A stretch of DNA of 12,005 nucleotides from an uncultured Lachnospiraceae bacterium (GCA_910586315.1 CAJUIP010000067.1:1-12005), one strand, 5' to 3'; numbered from the stretch's first letter, positions 1 to 7,828 are shown. Translations and numbers: made by a program. Notes: generated by a model not told the origin, from the sequence alone.

Positions 1-1564
1 GGCTGATAGTATCCGTAAAGAAATAGACATAATCCGCTTTGTCAACAATCGAAACGTCTGTCGATCCACCGGCCTTTGGATCGGCAAATATCCAGTCCGG
101 AAATTCTTTCTTCATCTTAGACAGCCAATTTGAATGTCCGCCCACTATAACAATCCGGTAGCCGGCAATCGTTTCCTTCATGCTTTTAATCGTCTTATCG
201 GTTACCGGATGATCGTCTTCCGTCAGTTTATACACATAATCTCTAAGCGCCGCCAGTTCACGGTTCGACGCCTCCAGCTGTTCTCTGATATCTTTTGCTT
301 CCTCTTCAAGCCTTCTCTTCTCAGCCAGTCCGGCACGCAGGCTGCCGTTATCTGATTCCAGCCTGCGGACTTTACGGCGCAGTTTATCCACTTCCTCAAT
401 GAGCACAGACTCGTCATGCCTGTCTGCATCTGTTCCGGCATATTCCGCAGAATCCTTTACCTGTCTTACTGTCTTACCATTCTCGGGTTTGCCGGTCTTG
501 ACCTGCACGTCCTCCGGATGAAACATCGGCGGAAATTCGTCATAATAAAATGTTCCGTCTTCTCCATAAGCCAATGTCCTGAGCGTTTCAGCCAGCCATG
601 AGGAATTGCAGGCCACTGCGCCTGCACAATGAAGGACCATTCCATAAAGCGTAAGCTCCTCTGCGGAATATTCTCTGTTACTTCTGGGGAAAGTCTTCTT
701 CAATATAGCCAGAGCAAGGGCAAGGCGTTCTTCCACTCCCCTGTCGTTTTCATCACACCAATCTGCATATTCCGGGCTGTATCCCAGCCATTGGAATACA
801 TTTCCAAGAAATTTCGACATCCTTGCATCAAGAGAATATAATTTCTTCCGGTCAAAACGCTCCTCTATTTCCTTCCGGCAATCCTTAAGGCAGTCACCCA
901 CAGCTTCATCAAACGAATATTCATCGCCTGAATCAAGTTTATTGCTGAACTCATTCAAGATATCGTATATAAGATTACATTCCCCGCTGATCCTGATGCC
1001 ATATATTGGCGCCAAGCACAGAATTCTCGACAGATTTATATAGTAATGCTGTGTTATTCCCTCCGGCTTTGCCAATGCCAGCAGTTCACTGAATGACATC
1101 GTACTGAATCTTTTGAGTGTGCGGTATTCCTTTTTGTAATATGTTTTGTGCAGGTACATCAGCAATGCTTTCGTATATTCACTTCCGCTTTTCACCGCGT
1201 TCATCATCAGATCAAGTGTAAATCTGTTGAACATCTGTTCCGGCCAGTCTTCACCGGACTGAATATCAAAATACTCTACATCCTGGTGATTTGGAATGTC
1301 TGCAAATTCATGGGCATAAAAATCCCTCGCAATCAGCGGAAAGTCCTCCCCCATCTCATCATTTATAAAAAAATAGATAAAAAGGCGTTCACACCCATAT
1401 GTATCCGGAGCCTTTCCTCCAAAATCCGGCGTCAGCTTTTTACTGTCCTGAATTTTCATCATATAATTGATATAATTTCCGCCTGATTCCATCATATCCT
1501 GAAGCAGGTTATTTAATTCATCTATGCCTGACCACCTGTCAAGCGGGAAGTTAACATTCTTCAT
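1..1564 (-). CDS. DUF2325 coiled-coil protein, C-terminus beyond window edge
   Basis: An unbroken minus-strand reading frame of 521 codons runs from an ATG at 1564 to the left edge with no stop. A GAAAGG ribosome binding site lies about 10 bases before the ATG; the other ATG 4 bases upstream hits a stop after five codons. Residues 1-350 are a mostly helical region I do not recognise, rich in aromatic and charged residues. Residues 385-447 are a charged heptad-like coiled coil. From residue 470 the chain reads RIVIVGGHSNW, then FPDWIFADPKAGG, then KADYVYFFTDTIS, which fits the start of a DUF2325 domain; the usual end of that domain would lie outside the window. It begins 46 bases after the hsdR stop with no terminator between, so it is probably co-transcribed with hsdR. 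The biochemical role of DUF2325 is unknown to me. A role accessory to the restriction locus is inference from position only. Confidence 0.85.
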   Translation of the reverse strand, partial: MKNVNFPLDRWSGIDELNNLLQDMMESGGNYINYMMKIQDSKKLTPDFGGKAPDTYGCERLFIYFFINDEMGEDFPLIARDFYAHEFADIPNHQDVEYFDIQSGEDWPEQMFNRFTLDLMMNAVKSGSEYTKALLMYLHKTYYKKEYRTLKRFSTMSFSELLALAKPEGITQHYYINLSRILCLAPIYGIRISGECNLIYDILNEFSNKLDSGDEYSFDEAVGDCLKDCRKEIEERFDRKKLYSLDARMSKFLGNVFQWLGYSPEYADWCDENDRGVEERLALALAILKKTFPRSNREYSAEELTLYGMVLHCAGAVACNSSWLAETLRTLAYGEDGTFYYDEFPPMFHPEDVQVKTGKPENGKTVRQVKDSAEYAGTDADRHDESVLIEEVDKLRRKVRRLESDNGSLRAGLAEKRRLEEEAKDIREQLEASNRELAALRDYVYKLTEDDHPVTDKTIKSMKETIAGYRIVIVGGHSNWLSKMKKEFPDWIFADPKAGGSTDVSIVDKADYVYFFTDTIS

Positions 1565-1610
1565 GCATATTGTACCTTTCGATCACTTTATAACGGTTTC
1601 CACATCATGT

Positions 1611-4586
1611 TCAACGGCCGGTGAGCGGTCTTATCTCCTCATCCAGCGTTTTCTTAAGTTCCGCCATCATCTGTGCATAATATCTGAACTTGGGAAGGGC
1701 TTTCTCTTCCGCTGCCTTATAACCGGTAAAATCTGCTGTCGCCTTTATCCTGCTCTCGTTTGGTATCTCCCCGTCCCTGTAATGATCTGCCGCATACATG
1801 ACATCATCCTTCGACGCATACCATATCAGGCAGAAATCCGTGATTACCCGGTCTATGGAGTCCTGCTTCATATTCTCCATGATATTTAAGATGGATTTTC
1901 CTTTATATTTTTCCGCATCAATTTCAATCTCATCGATCAGCCCGGACATGATATCCGCAATCTTCGGATTATCCCTGCGAAGTTCCTCCACATACTGCCT
2001 TATCTCGCCGATCTTCTTCTGCCGTTCTTCGGGTGTGACATCCTCTTCCCTGTCGTCCGGCGTGACAATATTCTGGATCAGGTTAATAATATACTCATAA
2101 TCTATCTTCGTGCTGCTGTACGCCATCAGCTCATAATCGGTATCCGGCTGCACAGCTTCATCGCCATCCGCTCCCTTATCCGGCTTACTCTCCCTGATTT
2201 CTTCCAGCACATTAAAGTAATGCCCCGCATAGTCGTCATATTCCTCCTGGGTGATGCCATAACCTGCCAGCATTCCGTCCTCATAATCCGTAAATGACTT
2301 CATCTGGGCAAATAACCTGTCAAAATTCTGGAACATTCTGGCAAATACTTCTTTCTCTTTCATGGACATCCCGGGAATCTCTGAGGGTGTCCCCGCCGAA
2401 ACACGCAGCGCCGAGAGCGCTTTCCGAAACGCCGGCTCTATTTCGTCCCATTCCGCTATCAACGCTTCCTTCGTCCCTCCCGCAGAGTACAGCTTCACCG
2501 CCTCATCCACACACTTTTTGAATAATACGGGAGCCTGGAAGGTCACAATCTGCCCGTATGCTTTATTTTTGTCGTAAATACGGTTCGTCCTGGAAAAAGC
2601 CTGTATCAGGTCATGGGGTCCCATGGGCTGTCTGTCCATAAAAATAGCGGACATGCACGGAGCGTCAAAGCCCGTAAGGAGCCGGTCCACAACAATCACG
2701 ATATCAAGCTGCTCGCTCCTGCTCTGGAATTTGGTTTCTTTCCGCGCAAGCCTTTTATTCAGGTTTCCATTGTAAGTCTGAATCTGGGAAAGGTCAAATT
2801 TCGTCCCGAACATTTCATTATAGTCATCAAGGGAAGCCTGCATTTTCTGCTGGTTCACCTGGGAGCCTTCCTCATTCTCGGAAACGGAATAGGTTATGGC
2901 AAATTTGGGGAAATCCGGAAGCACCTGCTTTATTCTCTCATCTATCACCAGGGAGGTCTCCCCCTTCTTTACCTTTGCCAGCAATTCATAATATTTCTGC
3001 GCTAGCTGGATGGAACTTGTTGTAAGAAGTCCCTCATATGTCATTCCCCTGCCGTTTTGAAACCCTAATTTATGATAAGACCTGTTCAGGATCACATCCA
3101 GCACTTTCAGCATGTGCGCCTCATTGTCATATGCGCTCTTATCCGTCTCATCTGCTATATCCTTTGGCCCGTTGTGTTCCACCTGGAATCCGAGAACGGC
3201 ATTGTCATGGATCGCGTTCTGAATCGTATACTTATGCAGCCTTTCCCCATACAGCTCCTCTGTAGTCCTGGGCAAATCCCCCATCTGCGGATATGGGTTC
3301 TCTGCAAATCTGGGCGTTCCGGTGAAGCCGAACCACAGGGAATTTCCAAAAAACCGTTCCAGCTCCCTTTTCATGCCCGGCGTGACCGCCCTGTGGCACT
3401 CATCCACCACAAATGCGATTTTAAGATTCCTTATTTTCCGGTATTCCGGCGTGTCTTCCTGAAGCCTCTTTGTGATCAGCCTCTGCAGCTTCTGGATGGT
3501 CGTCACGATTACCTGCCTGTCGCCTGATTTCAGTTTTTTCTTCAGGTCGTTTACATTATCCGTTTCGTCTACATCCACCAGATCGTTATTTGCATAGGCC
3601 TGAAATGCCATTGTGGTCTGGGCGTCCAAATCTTTGCGGTCAATCAGAAATAAAGCCTTGTCAATGACCGGTATGTCCATCAGCAGATTCCTTGTAGCCT
3701 TGTACGAGGTCAGCGTTTTCCCGGAACCTGTCGTGTGCCACACATAGCCTGATCTGCCTGTTTTGGACGCTTCACGGATTGCCTCAATGGCATGAATCTG
3801 ATACGGCCGCAGCAGGATCAGCTTCTTTGCGTCTTCATCCAGTACGGTATATCTGGCAATCATCTCGTGGGCCTCCGGGATGCAAAGAACGCTTTTCGCA
3901 AAATCCATGCAGTCCGTTACCGGATTATTGTTTTTATCCAGCCAGCCGCTGATAAATCTGGGGTTCAGTTCCGTATCGCCCGCAGCGGAAAAATATTTCG
4001 TGTTTACGCCGTTGCTGATGACAAACATCTGTACTGCCGAAAAAATGCCCGTAAATTTTCCTTCGCCGATATATTTCTTAATCTGCCAGAATCCGTCCAT
4101 ATACGAATGCTGTTTGTTTTTCAATTCAATATGTATCATGGGGAGTCCGTTGATCATAAGCGTCACGTCAAACCGCCTGTCCCGTGCGGGAACCTTGCTG
4201 TCCTCGTCCGTCTTCAATGCGCTGTACTGATTGATGACCTCATAGACGCTGCTCCCGCCCGCAATATGCTCATGATTCATCACAACGAGGTGGAGGCGCT
4301 CCGTATCCCTCTGCACATGCACCTGGACTTTTCCGTTCTCTCCTACCAGCCACTCGCCCGCCCTGTAAAAGGACGAAAAGTGAAGCTGGTTCTTCACCTG
4401 CGCAAACTCGCTTTCCGTAAGAGCTTCCCCATTCAGCCTGTCCTTATTGTTCTGCTCAAGAATATATCTAAAATTTGCCCATAAATCATTTTCCGTTTTC
4501 AGATCCTCCCTGTATACCCACTGGGAATCTCCGTAGACGAGCTGTTCTATCAACTGCTTTTCAATTATTGATTCTGATTTCGGCAT
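1611..4586 (-). CDS. hsdR: Type I restriction enzyme R subunit (HsdR)
   Basis: This is the ATP-dependent translocase and endonuclease subunit, which joins the HsdM2-HsdS methylase to cut unmodified DNA. At 991 residues it is of normal family length. The N-terminal nuclease carries the PD-(D/E)xK set: D140 (FDVTLM), E154 and K156 (HIELKNK), then the QxxxY motif Q168-Y172. The SF2 motor follows: LLRPYQIHAI near 258, Walker A TGSGKT at 286-291, DECH at 395-398, TGTPR at 422-426, LLTGFDAP near 637 and QAFSRTNR (motif VI) near 664. A helical C-terminal region, which in this family contacts the methylase, ends in LTGR. I chose the ATG at 4586 because AAAGGAG sits 9 bases before it; an in-frame ATG at 4679 has no binding site. 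All key residues are present, so it should be active. It is separated from hsdS by about 2 kb of accessory genes instead of being adjacent. Confidence 0.97.
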   Translation of the reverse strand: MPKSESIIEKQLIEQLVYGDSQWVYREDLKTENDLWANFRYILEQNNKDRLNGEALTESEFAQVKNQLHFSSFYRAGEWLVGENGKVQVHVQRDTERLHLVVMNHEHIAGGSSVYEVINQYSALKTDEDSKVPARDRRFDVTLMINGLPMIHIELKNKQHSYMDGFWQIKKYIGEGKFTGIFSAVQMFVISNGVNTKYFSAAGDTELNPRFISGWLDKNNNPVTDCMDFAKSVLCIPEAHEMIARYTVLDEDAKKLILLRPYQIHAIEAIREASKTGRSGYVWHTTGSGKTLTSYKATRNLLMDIPVIDKALFLIDRKDLDAQTTMAFQAYANNDLVDVDETDNVNDLKKKLKSGDRQVIVTTIQKLQRLITKRLQEDTPEYRKIRNLKIAFVVDECHRAVTPGMKRELERFFGNSLWFGFTGTPRFAENPYPQMGDLPRTTEELYGERLHKYTIQNAIHDNAVLGFQVEHNGPKDIADETDKSAYDNEAHMLKVLDVILNRSYHKLGFQNGRGMTYEGLLTTSSIQLAQKYYELLAKVKKGETSLVIDERIKQVLPDFPKFAITYSVSENEEGSQVNQQKMQASLDDYNEMFGTKFDLSQIQTYNGNLNKRLARKETKFQSRSEQLDIVIVVDRLLTGFDAPCMSAIFMDRQPMGPHDLIQAFSRTNRIYDKNKAYGQIVTFQAPVLFKKCVDEAVKLYSAGGTKEALIAEWDEIEPAFRKALSALRVSAGTPSEIPGMSMKEKEVFARMFQNFDRLFAQMKSFTDYEDGMLAGYGITQEEYDDYAGHYFNVLEEIRESKPDKGADGDEAVQPDTDYELMAYSSTKIDYEYIINLIQNIVTPDDREEDVTPEERQKKIGEIRQYVEELRRDNPKIADIMSGLIDEIEIDAEKYKGKSILNIMENMKQDSIDRVITDFCLIWYASKDDVMYAADHYRDGEIPNESRIKATADFTGYKAAEEKALPKFRYYAQMMAELKKTLDEEIRPLTGR

Positions 4587-4595
4587 TTTTATCGT

Positions 4596-4602
4596 CTCCT
4601 TT
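4596..4602 (-). promoter_or_regulatory. hsdR ribosome binding site
   Basis: AAAGGAG on the minus strand, 9 bases before the ATG at 4586. It decides the hsdR start in favour of residue sequence MPKSESIIEKQ over the 31-residue longer reading that starts at 4679. That extension is basic and has no recognisable domain. Confidence 0.8.
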
Positions 4603-4733
4603 GTGATGATGATTTCGATTCCCTTGTAATTCAGGGATTTTTTAATACAAGCTTTTGCCTTTCCCTTCTTGTTCTGCAATTACTTTAACAAAATGTATAA
4701 TCATCCTTTCTGATTCGGAAAACCGTTTTCTTA

Positions 4734-5398
4734 TCATTTTCTACGTTTCTTTCCAGCCGCCGAAACACATTCTATTCCTGTTTCACTGCACACACTCGCA
4801 AAAAATTGATATCCTGCGTTCGAATCTTCTGTAACAACTTTCTTTGGTCTCAGTTCACTTGTGTCCACCTTATCCGCATACAGCTGGTACATTTCATGAT
4901 ATAAGGGCTTTAATCCGCCATATTTCCCCGACGAACGAATCCCATAAATCTCTTCCACGCTGTACGGCAACGTTGAAAGCCTCTCTCGGGTGACCAATAC
5001 ATAATAATTGTCCGTCCCCTGGATGAAACGCGCAAACTCCACGGATGACACAAAGCGATTTCCCTCATCCACAAATACAATGCTCTGCCTTACGTCAGAC
5101 AACTGCTTCTCCCAGCCATTTCCCTCAACCACAGTACACTCTTTCTCGCAAAACAATTCAACCCCGCTTTCCACTCCAAGGTTTTGATGTTCCCTTATCA
5201 TGTCTACTAGAGCGTGTTTGAAAATTGCTTTCTGCCAGATGTGCGTCACAATTTGTGGGAGATTTGGGTCAAATGAAGGGCGCATAGCGGGCTATGTAAC
5301 CTGAATTTGACCCAAAGATACCGCGAATGTGGGGACGCGGTTACCGCGGCAGATGGCGGGAATGAATTTTCAAACACGCTCTAGCGTCGTTTTCCCAC
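4734..5398 (-). pseudogene. P-loop ATPase remnant split by a MITE-like element
   Basis: The intact part (about 157 residues, from VDMIREHQNLG to GKKRRK) contains a Walker B-like strand, IVFVDEGNRF, and a later strand NYYVLVTRE. The codons on the other side of the inserted element (5385-5398) read GGKTT. With the element and one CTAG copy removed, the frame becomes GGKTTLVDMIREHQ, a Walker A motif continuing into a helix. The insertion therefore lies inside the P-loop coding sequence. A second lesion is visible: upstream of GGKTT the frame runs into the end of the DUF4869 gene and reaches a TGA at 5421-5423 with no start codon, so the gene start and most of the P-loop are missing. A chimeric 183-residue frame could start at the ATG at 5285 inside the element, with 26 element-derived residues, but it has no ribosome binding site and no P-loop. 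Function of the intact parent is unknown; pairing with DUF4869 suggests a two-gene module (inference). Confidence 0.8.
5207..5384. mobile_element. MITE-like palindromic element with CTAG target duplication
   Basis: The ends are perfect 20-base inverted repeats (5207-5226 and 5365-5384) that start with CTAG and continue AGCGTGTTTGAAAATT. Because CTAG is its own reverse complement, it can equally be a 4-base target duplication around a 170-bp element (5211-5380). Further inside, TTTGGGTCAAAT (5263-5274) pairs with its complement at 5305-5316, and CATAGC pairs with GCTATG around a 2-base loop at 5289-5290. The whole element can therefore fold as one long imperfect hairpin. It has no transposase gene, so it would move only with help in trans. 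CTAG fits the YTAR target duplication of the IS5 group, which makes an IS5-type transposase a reasonable guess. A TA duplication (Tc1/mariner style) cannot be excluded from one copy. Confidence 0.75.
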
Positions 5399-5836
5399 CT
5401 ACACATACTGAATCGCCGCCTCAACCAGTTCCTCCATACAGTGAACAACCCTGTCATTATTTAAGACCCTGATATCAAAATTTCCCTTTCCAAAATCCAT
5501 CATATATCTAAGATTAATCGTCACGTCTTTTTTCTCCGCTATCTTCAAAAGCCACTTTGCACAATTGTCACCACAATTTGTGGCATTAAATACCTTGTCC
5601 GGCCTGTTCTCAATCAGCATCAGAGTCTTCACCCCGCCGGATAAACCTGTGGGCGGTATTTTTCCCAATACCGGACTGTCTATCACACCGCTATCAATTA
5701 CCTTTGACTTATCCACCTCTGCAATCATCTCCACCGATAGCGGCGCTGTTATCCACTCGTCATGATACACGTTTTTAAAATACACTGATGTATTAAAAAT
5801 CACGTCCTTCATGTCACCAAAAAAGATGTTTAACAT
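5399..5836 (-). CDS. DUF4869 family protein
   Basis: This is a 145-residue soluble protein with no signal peptide or membrane segment. It starts MLNIFFGDMKDVIFNTSVYF, has a central GLSGGVKTLMLIENR stretch, a conserved-looking NCGDNCAKWLLKIA segment with two cysteines, and INLRYMMDFGKGNF towards the end. I recognise it as the DUF4869 family common in gut Clostridia; no activity is known to me. The ATG at 5836 has GGGAG 8 bases upstream. The frame is complete and ends at a TAG at 5399-5401. The next sequence downstream is the broken ATPase, starting in its P-loop, so these two probably formed a pair before the ATPase lost its start. I cannot exclude that the deletion also altered the last few DUF4869 codons. 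The gene lies in the hsdS-hsdR interval and so resembles cargo of the restriction locus. Confidence 0.8.
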   Translation of the reverse strand: MLNIFFGDMKDVIFNTSVYFKNVYHDEWITAPLSVEMIAEVDKSKVIDSGVIDSPVLGKIPPTGLSGGVKTLMLIENRPDKVFNATNCGDNCAKWLLKIAEKKDVTINLRYMMDFGKGNFDIRVLNNDRVVHCMEELVEAAIQYV

Positions 5837-5929
5837 ATTACTTTCTCCCTTTACAACGCCAAAACGTATTTACAGGCTATCTCCAAAAACATTCGCTATT
5901 ATCGGCCAATAAAAATTCAAGATTTGCCA

Positions 5930-6316
5930 TTAATATGAAGCATCTTCCTCTGTATCCAACAATTTTTCCGATCTTCAATATCCGGCAGTGCTTACCGCAA
6001 CTCTTCAGACATATCCTTTGATAATTCCTATCGCAGGATTTTCATGAGGCTTACGCTCAAATCCGTCAAGGACACTCAAATATCTCTGTAACTACCCCAG
6101 ATAGGATGTTTTGAATTTCCCTCTTTTTAATTCTACAGCAACAAAGCATTTTAGCTCCCAATTAAAGAATAAAAGATGGATATACTGCTCCTCTCCAAAG
6201 ACATCCAAGTGATACTGATTATGAATAAATGCAAAGTCTAGAATTACCCTATGGTGAGTAAACCCTATATGTAAAAATGCATCTTTCGGAAAATCCCGGC
6301 GATTTGAAACTTGCAA
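5930..6316 (-). pseudogene. Decayed PDDEXK nuclease (DUF1016/YhcG-like), C-terminal part
   Basis: The minus-strand frame from 6316 reads FAFIHNQYHLDVFGEEQYIH then LLFFNWELKCFVAVELKRGK. This is the pattern of the DUF1016/YhcG C-terminal nuclease: an acidic residue before the LLF strand, then ELK as the catalytic core. The D of the usual DLLF has become H (HLLF). A TAG at 6092-6094 replaces what is probably a glutamine codon, after which the same frame continues LQRYLSVLDGFERKPHENPA and IGI. The family sequence then resumes in another frame as KDMSEELR and ALPDIEDRK, with a TAA inside, and in a third as LLDTEEDASY. At least one nonsense change and two or three frameshifts make this a clear pseudogene. 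The N-terminal half of the family (about 200 residues) is not recognisable upstream. Confidence 0.8.
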
Positions 6317-6613
6317 TTTCCAAATTGGTTTAATTACATTTTTCCTATTTCAGAATTCATCAATTCCAAATTGCCTGACACATTTTCTGCAATCTTTTCG
6401 TGCTGTTCAACAGAATCCAAGAGTTCCCATTCTTTTTAAAGCGTCCGCATATACCGAAGTCCAAGTAACTTTTTTATTGCCATAACCGCTTCTCCCACTC
6501 GTTAATCTCCTAAGAAGTGAAAATTTGTGGTTTCAAAAATGATTATTTTCAGTTTATCATCGGCAGTAACCTTTCCCATAATCCTTTTAAAGTTTCCGTT
6601 GATATCATATCTG
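6317..6613 (-). other. AT-rich degraded interval downstream of hsdS
   Basis: No convincing gene. The minus strand gives protein-like fragments in several frames, for example KKVTWTSVYADALKRMGTLG and VEQHEKIAENVSGNLELMNS, but each is cut by stops. A 25-residue frame, MGKVTADDKLKIIIFETTNF onward, has an AAAGG close to its start but no recognisable relative. The interval probably holds the eroded front of the PDDEXK gene, or other lost cargo. Confidence 0.5.
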
Positions 6614-7828
6614 CTAAACAAACATATTCTGGAGCATGAATTTCCTGATTTTCTTCAATCCATTGCACTTCCGCTGGTGAAGGGTGATAAGGTGGTCAAG
6701 TTCTGTAAAATATCTTCCTATTTTCTTCTGTTCTTCTTTGCTAGGATACATTATTTCTATTTCCCCAAAAGTTCTTTTATTTATGATTGGAACAGCCTGC
6801 TGAGCTGACAATCTTTTTATTGTAGTTGCCTCTTTTTCGAGCATTGAAAAAATATAATCATCATCCATAAACTCAAACGGGATAACTGCATTTATTTGCT
6901 GATTTGTAGTAGCAAAATCCTTTATTTGCGCTACCTTACCAATAGTTGAACCAATACTAACAAACAGCGAGGTTCCTGGTCTTAATTTTCTTCCTAAATC
7001 AAAACCTTTATCAGTCAATGTAGTAATTGTATTATTAACATATCTGTTACTTTGAATATCTGCTGGACTAACAAATAATTTTACACCTCCATAATTATTT
7101 TTTTCTTTTGTTGGTGGTGTTGTACCAGTTACTATCTCGGATATATCATTTAACTTACGCTGTTCCCAAGCGTCTGTAAAACCATCAAATCGAATTTCCG
7201 GAACATTGGCTCCATTTTGTGGGAACATTTTTTGCAACATGTATTTTTTTAGTTTTTTAGTTTCATCACACTTACGCTGGTGAAGGGTGATGAGGTGGTC
7301 GAGTCGGGCAAAATAAGCTCCTATAATCTGTTGTTCTTCCATAGTTTTTGGCATCATCAGATACATATTCGCCATCTGCTTTCCAGATACCTCAACAAAT
7401 GTAGAGCCTGCTCCGACTGTTTCACCATATCGTTTCAGTTCTTCACTTCTCGAAAAAATAAAGTATGAATCCAACTTATCTTTCTGCGGAACAATAGATT
7501 GAAATCCTTGATTAGTACAGCCTTCATGTGTTAAAATAGCGGTTTTTCCAATTCCTGCACGAGATGTAAACAAAACAGCTCCAATAGGAAGTATCTTAGC
7601 AGAACTTTTATTCAATCCTTCTTTTGTAATTTTTCTTTGACTAGATTTAAGATAAATTTGCTCTCCGATTTCTGCTGGCGCGTACCAATCAATATCTCCG
7701 TCCCAATATGCATCCACATTTGTATTTGGTGTTCCACCTCCTACAATTTCTGCAATCTCCCCCAACTTACACTGTTCCCAAGCATCCGTGTACCCTTTGA
7801 ACCTGATCCTCGGTTTATCCACATCCAT
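6614..7828 (-). CDS. hsdS: Type I restriction-modification specificity subunit (HsdS)
   Basis: HsdS recognises the split DNA target for both methylation and cleavage. The 404-residue chain has the classic two-fold design. Half one begins FKGYTDAWEQCKLGEIAEIV (residues 10-29), followed by the first target-recognition domain to about 163, then the helical spacer LDHLITLHQRKC (177-188). Half two begins FDGFTDAWEQRKLNDISEIV (214-233), then the second recognition domain, and ends with the same spacer LDHLITLHQRKC (378-389) and FMLQNMFV. The ATG at 7828-7826 overlaps the hsdM stop by one base, so translation is coupled; a GTG at 7831 is an alternative with no better signal. The two recognition domains differ strongly from each other and are more AT-rich than hsdM, as expected for exchanged modules. 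The target sequence cannot be predicted by eye. Confidence 0.96.
   Translation of the reverse strand: MDVDKPRIRFKGYTDAWEQCKLGEIAEIVGGGTPNTNVDAYWDGDIDWYAPAEIGEQIYLKSSQRKITKEGLNKSSAKILPIGAVLFTSRAGIGKTAILTHEGCTNQGFQSIVPQKDKLDSYFIFSRSEELKRYGETVGAGSTFVEVSGKQMANMYLMMPKTMEEQQIIGAYFARLDHLITLHQRKCDETKKLKKYMLQKMFPQNGANVPEIRFDGFTDAWEQRKLNDISEIVTGTTPPTKEKNNYGGVKLFVSPADIQSNRYVNNTITTLTDKGFDLGRKLRPGTSLFVSIGSTIGKVAQIKDFATTNQQINAVIPFEFMDDDYIFSMLEKEATTIKRLSAQQAVPIINKRTFGEIEIMYPSKEEQKKIGRYFTELDHLITLHQRKCNGLKKIRKFMLQNMFV
6666..6697 (-). repeat. hsdS spacer-helix repeat, distal copy
   Basis: This stretch matches 7269-7300 at 30 of 32 bases in direct orientation. It encodes LDHLITLHQRK-type residues at the end of each half of HsdS. 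Near-identity at the DNA level, beyond what protein conservation needs, makes it a plausible site for recombination between half-genes. Confidence 0.85.
7152..7175 (-). repeat. hsdS conserved-region repeat, central copy
   Basis: Matches 7764-7787 at 21 of 24 bases in direct orientation. It encodes the AWEQxKL motif at the start of the second half of HsdS. Confidence 0.75.
7269..7300 (-). repeat. hsdS spacer-helix repeat, central copy
   Basis: Partner of the copy at 6666-6697. Recombination between the two copies would delete the second target-recognition domain. Confidence 0.85.
7764..7787 (-). repeat. hsdS conserved-region repeat, proximal copy
   Basis: Partner of the copy at 7152-7175, encoding the AWEQCKL motif at the start of the first half of HsdS. 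Crossing over between the copies would remove the first target-recognition domain in frame. Confidence 0.75.

Noticed and set aside
3072..4484. Plus-strand frames of 151 and 230 residues opposite hsdR
   Set aside because: They are antisense shadows of well-supported hsdR motifs and have no recognisable content.
4587..4679. A 31-residue N-terminal extension of HsdR
   Set aside because: The ATG at 4679 has no binding site, while AAAGGAG precedes the ATG at 4586, after which the usual HsdR N-terminus begins.
4690..4730. A promoter just upstream of hsdR (TATACA with TTTTCC 17 bases before)
   Set aside because: The -35 matches only 3 of 6 bases and the region is AT-rich, so the match is not better than expected by chance.
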